A stretch of 64,000 nt of DNA from Chryseobacterium shigense (GTDB taxonomy: Bacteria; Bacteroidota; Bacteroidia; Flavobacteriales; Weeksellaceae), in the NCBI RefSeq assembly GCF_014207845.1, contig NZ_JACHLC010000005.1, positions 62,001-126,000 on the forward strand. The letters run 5' to 3'. A program made the translations under genes and the position numbers. Of the stretch, positions 25,635 through 33,994 are shown in pieces; position 1 is the first letter of the stretch; the number at the start of each line of letters is the position of its first letter. The notes under the pieces were generated by a model. The model searched no databases. It had not been told where the DNA came from and saw only the letters and a list, made by a program, of their open reading frames with translations.

Positions 25635-25817
25635 TTATATTCCTCCTCCGCACAGATCCATTGGGATCAGGCACATATAGCTTGTAGGTCCGCAAAAATC
25701 CTGAGGACACTTATCTCTGCATCGGGTAGGTTCTCCATTGGGAAGAGTGCAGGTCACAAACACTCCGCCGGTAATGCTTTTTAAACCGGCTCTTGAAATT
25801 TTCTTTAGATTTTTCAT
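25635..25817 (-). CDS. Cysteine-rich peptide with double-glycine leader (bacteriocin-like)
   Basis: The 60-residue product starts with a leader (MKNLKKISRAGLKSITGG) ending in Gly-Gly, as used by C39-peptidase transporters to cut and export peptides. Flavobacteria encode many such leaders with the KKI/LSR-x-x-LKSI-x-GG pattern. The 42-residue remainder contains six cysteines (in CTLP, RCRDKC, DFC, YMC and LCGGGI), which suggests disulfide bonds or modification. No transporter, maturase or immunity gene lies nearby, so it is an orphan precursor in this window. Whether it is a bacteriocin, signal or other secreted peptide is inference. Confidence 0.7.
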   Translation of the reverse strand: MKNLKKISRAGLKSITGGVFVTCTLPNGEPTRCRDKCPQDFCGPTSYMCLIPMDLCGGGI

Positions 25818-25956
25818 TTTAATTATAATTTGGATTCAAAGTTTTAATTCACCATGAAGTTAATTATTTAATTTAAACTAAAATGATTTCCGGATAATTT
25901 TATTATGTTAAGTATGTTGTTGCGATGTGAAAATTGATAGTATTCAATATTTTAAC

Positions 25957-26985
25957 CTAATGATTTAACAGGTAAAATGAAACAGTATTATCCCTGAATG
26001 TTTTAACATTATGCGGTTTTGAATTTAGACTTGGTGCTTTAGTTCCGTTTCTTAAAATCAGGGTTTCGTTTCTGATTACAATTGCTTCGTCCCAAAGTCC
26101 TGCATTAATAAACTGGAGTAGAGTATAGCTGCCTCCTTCTATGATAACGGACTGTATCTGTTCTTTATAAAGGATATCCATCAGATTATGCAGGAAATTT
26201 TCTTTTTCTGCTTTAATGAATTTAATGTTCTTTTCTATTCCTTCTTTTTTGCCGTTTATAATGAGGGTTGGTGCTTCATCATTATAAATGTTAAAATTTT
26301 CAGTGACTTTCAGATCAAAATCAATGAGAATTCTTACGGGATTTATTCCTTCTGTATTTCTTACGGTCAGGCTTGGATTATCATTTAAAGCAGTTTGTGT
26401 ACCTACTAAAATAGCATGTTCATCGGCTCTTAACTGATGTACAAACTGGTTGGCCAAAGTATTTGAAATAGCAGCAGGCTTATAATCTTTATCTAAAAAA
26501 CCGTCTCCGGATTGTGCCCATTTAAGGATAATGTAAGGTCTTTTCTTTTCGTGATAGGTGAAAAATCTTTTGTTCAGTTCAATACATTCTTTTTCCAGTA
26601 TTCCTGAAACAGCTTCAATACCGGCCTCCTGAATGATCTTTTTTCCTTTACCATTTACTTTGTCGTGGGAGTCCATAGCGCCAATCACTACTTTTTTAAA
26701 GCCAAGTTCCTTGATCTTTAAAGCGCACGGCGGAGTTTTCCCGTAATGGGCGCATGGTTCCAGGGAAACATAGATGGTAGATTCCGGGATAAGGTCTTTA
26801 TTTTCTACAGAATTGATTGCATTGATCTCCGCGTGATTTTCTCCGGCTTTGTGGTGGTAACCTTCCCCGATAATTTTTCCGTTGTGAACAATTACACTGC
26901 CCACAAGTGGATTGGGGTAGGTTTTGCCTAAAGCTTTTTGGGCCAGTTCAATGCATCTTTTTATGTATAATTCGTCGTTATTCAT
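25957..26985 (-). CDS. ribD: Riboflavin biosynthesis bifunctional deaminase/reductase RibD
   Basis: The protein carries out two steps of riboflavin synthesis: deamination of the pyrimidine from GTP and reduction of its ribosyl group. The N-terminal deaminase (about 1-145) shows the zinc motif HAEINAIN and the PC..C motif SLEPCAHYGKTPPC. The C-terminal reductase (about 150-340) begins PYIILKWAQSGDGF and has the ILVGTQTALNDNPSLTVR segment. The frame is open to an ATG at 27012, but I place the start at the ATG at 26985 (protein MNNDELYIKRC, about 342 residues) because the family begins there and the extra nine residues (MSSLFSFHF) look non-conserved. It follows the DUF349 gene. Confidence 0.93.
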   Translation of the reverse strand: MNNDELYIKRCIELAQKALGKTYPNPLVGSVIVHNGKIIGEGYHHKAGENHAEINAINSVENKDLIPESTIYVSLEPCAHYGKTPPCALKIKELGFKKVVIGAMDSHDKVNGKGKKIIQEAGIEAVSGILEKECIELNKRFFTYHEKKRPYIILKWAQSGDGFLDKDYKPAAISNTLANQFVHQLRADEHAILVGTQTALNDNPSLTVRNTEGINPVRILIDFDLKVTENFNIYNDEAPTLIINGKKEGIEKNIKFIKAEKENFLHNLMDILYKEQIQSVIIEGGSYTLLQFINAGLWDEAIVIRNETLILRNGTKAPSLNSKPHNVKTFRDNTVSFYLLNH

Positions 26986-27048
26986 AAAGTGAAAAGAAAA
27001 AAGCGAAGACAAATTTCTTTGCTCCGCCTTTTTATATTGTTTAATAGA

Positions 27049-28851
27049 TTAATCTCCGGTAATAATATTGTGAAGATTTTGTTTTAAAGTTTCCAGATGG
27101 GCCTTCTTCTCGTCGATTGTGTTGAAAGTGTCTCTAAGAAGAGGGTTTTCTCTTGACGGTTTGTTGAAGAATGCCAGGTTGTTTTCCAGTTTTACAATTT
27201 CAGCTTCAAGGTCAGAAATCTGGCTCTTGATTTTTCTTGCTTTGTCTGTAAGCTGGTTCTCCGTTAATCCTTCCTCTTTCAGTTCAAGTTCGTTGATCTT
27301 GTTCAGTTTCAGCTTTTCTCTTAAGGTTCTGTTGAATTCGGTATTGATCGATATTTTGTCTCTCGGTACCTTTCCGATGTTATTCCAGGCTGTTTTTATG
27401 GCTTCAATTCTTTCGATGCTGCCTTCATCATTGGAAACGGTTTTCAGATCTTCAAGGATTTCTTTTTTCTGTTTGTAGTTCTCTTTCCAGTTATCGTTGG
27501 AAGCATTGTTCTTCTCCCTGTAATTGTTGAAGAATGTATTACATGCATCACGGAACTCGTCCCAGATCTTATTGGTCATGCTTTTGGGAACATGGCCTAT
27601 CTTTTTCCAGTCTTCCTGAAGCTTTTTGAATAAAGGAACGGCAATATCCCATTCTTCATTGTTCATGTTATCCTGAGCGGTCTGGATTAATTTTAGTTTT
27701 TCTTCCAGATTGGCCTGCTGGGAACCTTTCAGAGATTTGTAATAATTGTTTTTTGTGGTATTAAAGCCTCTGAGGATGGTTTTAAAATCATTCCAGTTCT
27801 GGTTGGAGAGTTTTCTCGGCACACTTCCTGTTTTTAAGAATTCTGTGCGGAGATCTTCCACTCTTTTGATAGAGTTCTGCCAGTAGCTGTGGTTAGGAGT
27901 TTCAGAAGGTTCAGACAGTTTTTTAATTTCTGCGATGATCTGGTTCTTCTTTTCCAGGTTGCTGTTCTGCTCTCCTTCAATAGCCGCAGATAGTTCAGAT
28001 TTTCTTTCATGGATTTTGTTGGAAATCTCTTTGAACTCTTCCCATGTTTTTTCACGGAATTCTTCAGCTACAGGTTCTGCTTCTTCTTTCCAGAGTTTGT
28101 GAAGATACTGAAGTTCATTCAGGGCTTTCTGGATAACAGGTTCATTTTCCAGCTCTTTGGCGCGGGCAATGATATGCTGTCTTTTTTCTAAATTATGGCT
28201 GAATTCCTGCTCAAGAAATTCTTTATTCAGATCCAGCATCTGATAAAACTGGTTCAGATGGTGGAAATAGTTATTGTTAAGGATTTTGAACTCAGATTTT
28301 GCGACCTGTCCGGCTTTTGACCATTCTTCCTTAATCTCACGGATGGATTTGAAAAGATTGGTTCCCGGCTCAGAATTGGTGTAAAGGTTTTTAAGTCTTT
28401 CTATGATATTCTGACGATGTTCAAGGTTTTTCTTCTGCTCTTCGTCCTGGGATTTCTGATAACTGTCGTGCTTTTCTCTGAAAATATTGATTAATGCAGA
28501 GAATTTGGACTGTAAAGGATGCTCGTAGCTGAAATTTTCGGGAGGATTTCCGCCTTCTACATATTCATGCTTCTTGTCTTCCACTTCATCGTGAATGTAA
28601 TGACTTGCTTTTTCTTTTAACTGATTGAATCTTTTGAAGTTTTCACCTGCATTGGCCGAATTGATAATGGTTTCCATTTCTTTCAAAGCATCAGCCAGAG
28701 AGATGTCATCAGCATGGTCTTCCTCTAAATGCTCCGCATCTTCATGAGTATTTTCATCATGAGGCAGGGATATTTCTGAGGTTTCTTCTTGAGATACTTC
28801 GTTAGAATTTTTGTTTTCTTCGTTTTCAGAAAGATTGTTTTCTGTAATCAT
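27049..28851 (-). CDS. DUF349-repeat coiled-coil protein
   Basis: The 600-residue protein is acidic at the N-terminus (about 1-60). It then consists of several DUF349 repeats, each about 70 residues with a W-x-x-A/G-x-V-P-x-x-x-x-x-x-x-W pattern, for example EEWSKAGQVAKSEF, LHKLWKEEAEPVAEEF, LRTEFLKTGSVPRKLS, LQEDWKKIGHVPKSMT and IKTAWNNIGKVPRDK. The C-terminus (about 540-600) is a coiled coil. It has no signal peptide and no membrane helix. The DUF349 family is widespread and of unclear function. It lies between aroE and ribD on the same strand and is probably co-transcribed. Confidence 0.9.
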   Translation of the reverse strand: MITENNLSENEENKNSNEVSQEETSEISLPHDENTHEDAEHLEEDHADDISLADALKEMETIINSANAGENFKRFNQLKEKASHYIHDEVEDKKHEYVEGGNPPENFSYEHPLQSKFSALINIFREKHDSYQKSQDEEQKKNLEHRQNIIERLKNLYTNSEPGTNLFKSIREIKEEWSKAGQVAKSEFKILNNNYFHHLNQFYQMLDLNKEFLEQEFSHNLEKRQHIIARAKELENEPVIQKALNELQYLHKLWKEEAEPVAEEFREKTWEEFKEISNKIHERKSELSAAIEGEQNSNLEKKNQIIAEIKKLSEPSETPNHSYWQNSIKRVEDLRTEFLKTGSVPRKLSNQNWNDFKTILRGFNTTKNNYYKSLKGSQQANLEEKLKLIQTAQDNMNNEEWDIAVPLFKKLQEDWKKIGHVPKSMTNKIWDEFRDACNTFFNNYREKNNASNDNWKENYKQKKEILEDLKTVSNDEGSIERIEAIKTAWNNIGKVPRDKISINTEFNRTLREKLKLNKINELELKEEGLTENQLTDKARKIKSQISDLEAEIVKLENNLAFFNKPSRENPLLRDTFNTIDEKKAHLETLKQNLHNIITGD

Positions 28852-28929
28852 AGCAAATCTTTTATGTGAGTGGCGTTAATATCCTTTTGCATAATATAGC
28901 TGCAAAGCCAATTAAGGTACTAATTTAGG

Positions 28930-29667
28930 TTATTTTTTTTGAAAATTCCAAATTTCCCAAGCTTTTTCTGCTTGCTGTTCAAGCATATAATAACCGTTCA
29001 CTGTTTTTGCTCCTTTTTCAGATGCTTTAATAATGAACTGGGTATAATTAGGGTTGTAGATAAGATCAATGATCAGGTGTTCAGAAGTGATTCCTTCGAA
29101 GGGAAATTCCAGGCAGTCTTCAACATTGGGAAAGGTACCTACGGGCGTACACTGGATAATGATCTGGTGACCGCGCACAGTTTCGCTGTCGAGATTTTTA
29201 AAATTAATTTCGGAATTTCTGGAAATGGTGATTGATGGTATTCCATGTTTATCCATAACATATTTCACTGCTTTTGCGGCGCCTCCGTTTCCAAGGATAA
29301 GAGCTTTATTCTGATGTGGTTTTTTGTGAAGAAGGAATGTTTTTTCAAAACCGAAAGCATCAGTATTATAACCTGTTTTTTTACCGTCTCTGATCAGAAC
29401 ACAGTTTACGGCGCCAATTTTTTCCGCTTCATCACTAAGGCCGTCAAGATAATCCATAATCTTTTCTTTGTAGGGAATGGTGACATTGAATCCTAAAAGT
29501 TCCGGATCGTTAAGGAGACTTTCTACTTCATTAATTTCATTCAGGTCAAAAATATCGTAAGTGAAGTCTTTCAGCATCAGCTTTTGAAACTTGTCTTCGA
29601 AGAATTTTTTAGAAAAGGAATAGGAGATGTTTTTTCCTATCAGTCCTAATTTTTTATTGGAATCCAT
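28930..29667 (-). CDS. aroE: Shikimate dehydrogenase
   Basis: The 245-residue enzyme catalyses NADPH-dependent reduction of 3-dehydroshikimate in aromatic amino-acid synthesis. Seen: the substrate-binding start GKNISYSFSKKFF, NVTIPYKEKIMDYLD with the catalytic lysine, the nucleotide-binding turn LGNGGAAKAVKYV, and the C-terminal NGYYMLEQQAEKAWEIW. It is shorter than the E. coli enzyme but typical for Bacteroidota. It is the first gene of the aroE/DUF349/ribD group, downstream of a terminator that closes the nuclease gene. Confidence 0.95.
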   Translation of the reverse strand: MDSNKKLGLIGKNISYSFSKKFFEDKFQKLMLKDFTYDIFDLNEINEVESLLNDPELLGFNVTIPYKEKIMDYLDGLSDEAEKIGAVNCVLIRDGKKTGYNTDAFGFEKTFLLHKKPHQNKALILGNGGAAKAVKYVMDKHGIPSITISRNSEINFKNLDSETVRGHQIIIQCTPVGTFPNVEDCLEFPFEGITSEHLIIDLIYNPNYTQFIIKASEKGAKTVNGYYMLEQQAEKAWEIWNFQKK

Positions 29668-29677
29668 AGATCAAAAA

Positions 29678-29706
29678 TAAAAAAAAGACCGAATAAATCG
29701 GTCTTT
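29678..29706 (-). terminator. Intrinsic terminator after the secreted endonuclease gene
   Basis: The 9-bp stem AAAGACCGA (29684-29692) with TCGGTCTTT (29698-29706) is followed on the minus strand by T8. It closes the transcript of the gene ending at 29729 before aroE begins at 29667. Confidence 0.8.
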
Positions 29707-29728
29707 GTTCTCAAATATTTTTTACAGA

Positions 29729-31531
29729 TTATTCTACCACGAACTTTGTAGAGAAGCTGTCTGTTTTTAGGATATAATTTCCTTTGGCAAGTCCTTTAAG
29801 GTTAATTTTATTGGAGTTTTTGAAAGGATTTGCAATCACTTCAATCAGTTTTCCTGAAAGGTCATAAATCTCTGCTTTTGAAATTTTGCCCAGGTTTTCA
29901 CCTTTAACAAATAATTCATTGTTTTTAACAGGGTTAGGGTAGATGGTGAATTCAGATTTGTCTTTTTTCACTTCTGAAGTTCCTAATGTGTTGAAACATG
30001 TCCATGTAAGATCATCCAAGGCAACTCTGTTTCCACTGGCAGAGACAGGGTTAACGATTTTAATTACAACATTTCCGCTTACATTAATATTATTGATGTT
30101 TATTGTAGACACTGTTTTTTCTGCTGTATAAGATATGGTACCTACTTGTACATCATTGATCAGTACGTTCATAGTTCCTGCTGTACTTCCATATTTCAGC
30201 TGGGTTTTTATTTCTAAATTCTGAATACCTCCTGAAATTGCGGAACTTGTTAAATTTCCATTTCTGATGGTGATCGCTTTACCATTAACAGTTTCGTCAG
30301 TTCTTGCAGCGGTAGCAGTCCAGGAAATATTATTACTGGTCCATGTTCTTGTTAAATATTGGGAATCTGAGGCTGGAATATTACTGAAATTTTCTGTTCC
30401 ACAGCTTGTTCCGCTTGGCTGTCCTGCAAGTGTTGTTCCGTTTGCATCATTACTTTGCGGAGAAGAATTTCCGGCAGCATCTTTAGCAATTACATAGAAT
30501 GTATAAGCTGTTGATGGTGTTAAGCCCTGAACTGTTGCCGTAGTTCCTGAAACTGTTGCTTTTAATACTCCGTTAGCATATACGTTATAGGCTACCACAC
30601 CAATATTATCCGTAGCAGCTGTCCAGCTCAGAGACATCGTACTTGAAGTAGGATTTTGAGCAACTAAATTGGTAGCCGCTGTAGGAGATTGTGTATCTGC
30701 CACGGCTGATCCCCAAATCAGCTCAACAAACTCAGGATGATCTATGAAAGGGTTTTTATTTTGCTGGTATTCATAGGTTGCATTGTTTCTGGCAATTTCA
30801 GCGGATGATACAGGATCTGATATATGCCAGGCTCTAAGCTGGTCCAGTTCCCAGGTTTGTAATCCGGGAAATGCTGTTGTTCCAAGCATGTCTCCTGTTC
30901 CGTTTGCACTTGTAAAACTTCCCAGTTGAGACTGGTATCTTGTTACAAAGTAGAAGATCATTCTGGCGACATCACCTTTGAATGCATCAATTGGTTCAAA
31001 TACAGTTCCGCCATAGCCTGGAGATGCAGAGCTTCCAAGTTTTGATCCGTTTAGTGAAGTAAAGGATGCGTTTTGTACTTTTCCGAATGGATAGTTCGAT
31101 CTCATACCATTTACTTTTCCGTCGGTTGCTCTTATGAAATTTACGTCAGCTACCATTGGGGAAGCCTCATCAAAGAGACTTTGAGGAACAATATGCTCTC
31201 TGTTGTAACAATCACTTTCGCTGTTATACTGTCCGCATTGGTTAGTAATGATTGTATAGTTATACGGATCCTGTCCTGTTGGATTTTCAGAATAAATATC
31301 CAAAACAGTTCCGTCATTTTCATAGAAATAATCACGATCGGTGGTCTGGTAAGCAGTCCATAAACCATTATAGGTTTTAGCCTGGTGACCATCCGTAATA
31401 ATCTGGCTTAACTTATTTTTTAAAGCTATACCGGTTAAACCTGCTGTTCCGTCATAATACGTGACAGGTGCCTGTGCTGATGCAAGAAAAATTGCAGAAC
31501 TCAGAAGAAAAAAGGATAAAATTCGTTTCAT
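29729..31531 (-). CDS. Secreted endonuclease I with fibronectin III and T9SS sorting domain
   Basis: The 600-residue exported protein has a signal peptide (about 1-19, cleavage after LASA). An endonuclease I domain (about 25-270) holds the active-site motif NREHIVPQS with H113. A fibronectin type III domain (about 283-370, PTAATNLVAQNPTSSTMSLSW onward) follows, then a jelly-roll-like segment (about 375-515), and a C-terminal sorting domain (about 528-600, IYPNPVKNNELFVKG and GKLIEVIANPF) recognised by the type IX secretion system. It would degrade extracellular DNA or RNA, either for nutrients or to clear DNA from biofilm (inference). All domains look complete. Confidence 0.93.
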   Translation of the reverse strand: MKRILSFFLLSSAIFLASAQAPVTYYDGTAGLTGIALKNKLSQIITDGHQAKTYNGLWTAYQTTDRDYFYENDGTVLDIYSENPTGQDPYNYTIITNQCGQYNSESDCYNREHIVPQSLFDEASPMVADVNFIRATDGKVNGMRSNYPFGKVQNASFTSLNGSKLGSSASPGYGGTVFEPIDAFKGDVARMIFYFVTRYQSQLGSFTSANGTGDMLGTTAFPGLQTWELDQLRAWHISDPVSSAEIARNNATYEYQQNKNPFIDHPEFVELIWGSAVADTQSPTAATNLVAQNPTSSTMSLSWTAATDNIGVVAYNVYANGVLKATVSGTTATVQGLTPSTAYTFYVIAKDAAGNSSPQSNDANGTTLAGQPSGTSCGTENFSNIPASDSQYLTRTWTSNNISWTATAARTDETVNGKAITIRNGNLTSSAISGGIQNLEIKTQLKYGSTAGTMNVLINDVQVGTISYTAEKTVSTININNINVSGNVVIKIVNPVSASGNRVALDDLTWTCFNTLGTSEVKKDKSEFTIYPNPVKNNELFVKGENLGKISKAEIYDLSGKLIEVIANPFKNSNKINLKGLAKGNYILKTDSFSTKFVVE

Positions 31532-31601
31532 TTCAAAAAAATTGGGCCGTAAAGGTACAAAAAATTGAAAATGAAGTTGATTTTATTTTAAATAATGTAT
31601 A

Positions 31602-32807
31602 TTAACTTTTGGTAATATAGTCTTTGCTGATTTTGGAAAAGAACCAGGAAATAATAATTCCGAATAGGGAAGCGGTAAATGCTACGATAAGGTAATTTTT
31701 TCCGACGATTTTTACAGGAAAAGGAAGTATTTCATTGGCTCTGAAGAATTCGGTATAAAGCTGGAAATAGCAAAGCAGGGTTCCTACGATCAGTCCTGAA
31801 ATCACTCCGGAAATTACAATAAGAAGTCCGGTATAGAAATACGTCATTCTTAAGTGACTGATTGGAAATCCTAATGAAATAAGGGACCTTGCCTGTTCTT
31901 TTTTATCAAGCTGAAGAATGATAATAGCCCCAGCCAGGTTAAAGGTTGTGATGAAGATAACCAGTGCGAAGATCAGATAGATAAACATTTTTTCTGTATT
32001 GATCATCTTCCAGAAGGCTGCATTTTCTTCTTCTTTGGTTTTTATTTCAATATTTTTCCCCAGCGAGGTAAGAAGATTTTGTTTCACAGCATCTGCATTG
32101 TCCGGATTTTTTAATTTAATTACAATCTGGTATGCGGATTTCTTAGGAAGGCTAAGCAATTCTTCTGTAAGTTCTATAGGGGCAATGATATAACTGTCAA
32201 GCTGTTCTTTTCCCGGAAAAACTCCTGTTACAAGAAAATCTCTTTTATTATATATATCTTCTTCTTTATTGATAATACCGGTCCCGGGCTTAGGCATAAA
32301 AACTGTAGCATAATTGCTGGTGGAATCTATAGGAATTGAAAGCCTGTTGTGAAGGTTGGTTTCCATTAATACTTCATTGGAGTACTTGAAACTTGGATAA
32401 GTTCCGTAGAAAACGTCCTTATCAATAGGGTTGACTTTTATGTAAGCGGAATCAACTCCTCTTAAATAAGCAATATCACCTTTACCTTTATAATTAACGT
32501 ATACTTTTTCTTCAATAATACGGGAAAAGCTGCTGATCGCTTTGTCATTTTCTAAAACTTTTGTGACCTTATCGAGGTTTTTCACTGTTTTTCCTGAAGT
32601 ACTTTCCAGGGTAAGGTCCGCGTGAAGATTGGAGATAAGGTCTTTATTCAGGGTTTCAAGGCCTGAAAAAACTGAGATAATTACGAACATTGCAGTTACA
32701 GCAACAGTCATTGCGCCTACCGAAAGCCATGTAATAAAGGTCACGGCGGTACTCCCTTTTTTAGCCAAAAGGTATCTGGATGCTATGTAAAATGCAATAT
32801 TCTTCAA
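31602..32807 (-). CDS. LolC/LolE-like lipoprotein-release ABC permease
   Basis: The 401-residue FtsX-type permease has an N-terminal membrane helix (about 18-48, TFITWLSVGAMTVAVTAMFVI), a large periplasmic domain (about 50-265) and three C-terminal helices (about 273-300, 325-355 and 370-395). This is the topology of LolC/E and MacB-family permeases. The helix-loop segment DKKEQARSLISLGFPISHLRM is the typical coupling loop to the ATPase. The matching ATPase gene is not next to it. It starts 3 bases after rbfA. Confidence 0.88.
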   Translation of the reverse strand: MKNIAFYIASRYLLAKKGSTAVTFITWLSVGAMTVAVTAMFVIISVFSGLETLNKDLISNLHADLTLESTSGKTVKNLDKVTKVLENDKAISSFSRIIEEKVYVNYKGKGDIAYLRGVDSAYIKVNPIDKDVFYGTYPSFKYSNEVLMETNLHNRLSIPIDSTSNYATVFMPKPGTGIINKEEDIYNKRDFLVTGVFPGKEQLDSYIIAPIELTEELLSLPKKSAYQIVIKLKNPDNADAVKQNLLTSLGKNIEIKTKEEENAAFWKMINTEKMFIYLIFALVIFITTFNLAGAIIILQLDKKEQARSLISLGFPISHLRMTYFYTGLLIVISGVISGLIVGTLLCYFQLYTEFFRANEILPFPVKIVGKNYLIVAFTASLFGIIISWFFSKISKDYITKS

Positions 32808-32810
32808 GAT

Positions 32811-33170
32811 TTATAAAACCGGATTGTCGCCTTCACCTCTTAATTCTCTTTCCAGCTTTTCAACATCATCAAGAGCTGTGTCCAGATAAAAGTTAAGCTG
32901 AGGAATAATACGTACCTGTTTTGCCATTTTCTGGCCGATGAAATTTCTGTACTGAGGTTTGTTTTCTTCAATCTCCTTCATCACCGCGGAACGGAATTCC
33001 TGCGGGAAAATACTTAAATAAATTTTAGCAATACCCAGATCTGCAGATACTTTTACATCTGAAACGGATACCAATATACTTTGCTTGCTTTCCGAAGATT
33101 GTTTACGGAAAAGCTCTGCGAAGTCTTCCTGAATGATCTGTGCTACTTTTCTTTGTCTGTTACTTTCCAT
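32811..33170 (-). CDS. rbfA: Ribosome-binding factor A
   Basis: The 119-residue KH-like protein begins SNRQRKVAQIIQEDFAELF and has the VSVSDVKVSADLGIAKIYLSIF strand pair and VRIIPQLNFYLDTALD segment of RbfA. It assists late maturation of the 30S subunit, binding near the 5' end of 16S rRNA. It is co-transcribed with the downstream permease (3-base gap) and divergent from mce, sharing an 88-base promoter region. Confidence 0.95.
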   Translation of the reverse strand: MESNRQRKVAQIIQEDFAELFRKQSSESKQSILVSVSDVKVSADLGIAKIYLSIFPQEFRSAVMKEIEENKPQYRNFIGQKMAKQVRIIPQLNFYLDTALDDVEKLERELRGEGDNPVL

Positions 33171-33264
33171 AAGTTATGCAAATTTAGTACTTTTGTTTGA
33201 ATTGATACCTTTGAAATTCAGCTCAGGTATCAAATTTACGATTTAATTATATTTATTAGTGTTT

Positions 33265-33663
33265 ATGAAGCTAGAACATATTGGTATCGCCGTAAAATCT
33301 TTGGGAATTTCTGATGAACTTTTTACCAGATTATTAGGAAAAGAGTCTTATAAAAAAGAAACGGTGGAAAGGGAAGGGGTAATGACTTCTTTTTATGAAA
33401 CCGGGGAAAGTAAAATTGAGCTGCTGGAAGCGAGTAATCCCGAAAGCCCAATCTCAAAATTTATAGATAAAAAAGGTGAAGGGATCCATCATTTGGCATT
33501 TGGCGTAGAAAATATCCTTACAGAAATTGAAAGATTAAAAAAAGAAGGATTCCAGTTTATCTCCGATGAACCGAAAGAAGGTGCTGATAACAAATTAGTT
33601 GTATTCCTACACCCAAAATCTACGAATGGTGTACTGGTAGAACTTTGTCAAGAAAAGCAATAA
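33265..33663 (+). CDS. mce: Methylmalonyl-CoA epimerase
   Basis: The 132-residue glyoxalase-fold enzyme interconverts R- and S-methylmalonyl-CoA in the propionate/succinyl-CoA route. Family signatures are KLEHIGIAVKSL, IELLEA, KGEGIHHLAFGVENI and FLHPKSTNGVLVELCQE; they supply the metal-binding histidine and glutamate residues. I start at the ATG at 33265 (MKLEHIG), which is where the family begins; a GTG two codons upstream is the alternative. Confidence 0.95.
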   Translation: MKLEHIGIAVKSLGISDELFTRLLGKESYKKETVEREGVMTSFYETGESKIELLEASNPESPISKFIDKKGEGIHHLAFGVENILTEIERLKKEGFQFISDEPKEGADNKLVVFLHPKSTNGVLVELCQEKQ

Positions 33664-33668
33664 AAAGT

Positions 33669-33698
33669 TTTGTAGTGAAAGAAATTTTGCTATTTTTG
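33669..33698 (+). promoter_or_regulatory. tRNA promoter (TTTG-N18-TATTTTTG)
   Basis: TTTG at 33669-33672 and TATTTTTG at 33691-33698 match the Bacteroidota -33/-7 boxes with an 18-base spacer, close to the usual 19-21. The tRNA begins 28 bases after the -7 box. Confidence 0.7.
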
Positions 33699-33725
33699 CA
33701 ATCACAAAATTTAACCAAGTTTTGA

Positions 33726-33799
33726 GGTCCTATAGCTCAGTTGGTTAGAGCACCTGACTCATAATCAGGTGGTCCCTGGTTCGAGCCCAGGTGGGACCA
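33726..33799 (+). tRNA. tRNA(CAT), elongator Met (or Ile2)
   Basis: A complete cloverleaf can be drawn: acceptor GGTCCTA with TGGGACC (one T:G wobble), D stem GCTC/GAGC, anticodon stem CCTGA/TCAGG around loop CTCATAA, and T stem CCTGG/CCAGG around TTCGAGC. The anticodon CAT is used by both elongator methionine and lysidine-modified isoleucine tRNA. I favour Met but cannot decide from sequence alone. CCA is not encoded in full. The last 16-20 bases are the insertion site of the island that follows. Confidence 0.92.
33780..33795 (+). repeat. attL core of the integrated element (within tRNA 3' end)
   Basis: TTCGAGCCCAGGTGGG in the T arm and acceptor of the tRNA is repeated exactly at 47566-47581 in the same orientation; the following CCAC also matches after one changed base. 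This is the pattern left by a tyrosine recombinase that inserts at a tRNA 3' end and restores the gene on one side. Confidence 0.85.
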
Positions 33800-33830
33800 C
33801 GAAAGTGAAGAATGAAATTTCTTCAAAATT

Positions 33831-33861
33831 AAAAAAGCCCCTGTTTATGGGGTTTTTTTGT
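33831..33861 (+). terminator. Terminator after the tRNA
   Basis: A CCCC/GGGG hairpin with flanking A- and T-runs (AAAAAAGCCCC, loop TGTTTAT, GGGGTTTTTTT) lies just past the tRNA within the element's left end. It would end tRNA transcription before the cargo genes. Confidence 0.7.
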
Positions 33862-33869
33862 TGATTTAT

Positions 33870-33926
33870 TTCGTCATCATTCGTCATGGTTCGTCACAAT
33901 AACGTCCCCCGATCCGCCCCCCCCCC
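33870..33926 (+). repeat. Three TTCGTCA repeats, arm-type motif and a C10 tract
   Basis: Three TTCGTCA units lie at about 33870-33898. They are followed by GTCCCCnnnnnCGCCCCC at 33904-33921 and a run of ten C (33917-33926). The latter motif recurs at 47494-47511 near the other end of the element, so the motif set may bind the recombinase or its accessory factor (inference). The C10 run lies about 70 bases before the DUF262 start. Confidence 0.5.
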
Positions 33927-33994
33927 TCGTATATTCAGAATTGATGATTGTGTTAGTTTGTTTCGATATATTTGAAAAAAAACTAACGTAAATC

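Noticed and set aside
27049..28851. DUF349 protein as an SMC-like ATPase
   Set aside because: The chain is coiled-coil-like, but it has no Walker motifs; the repeated tryptophan pattern fits DUF349.
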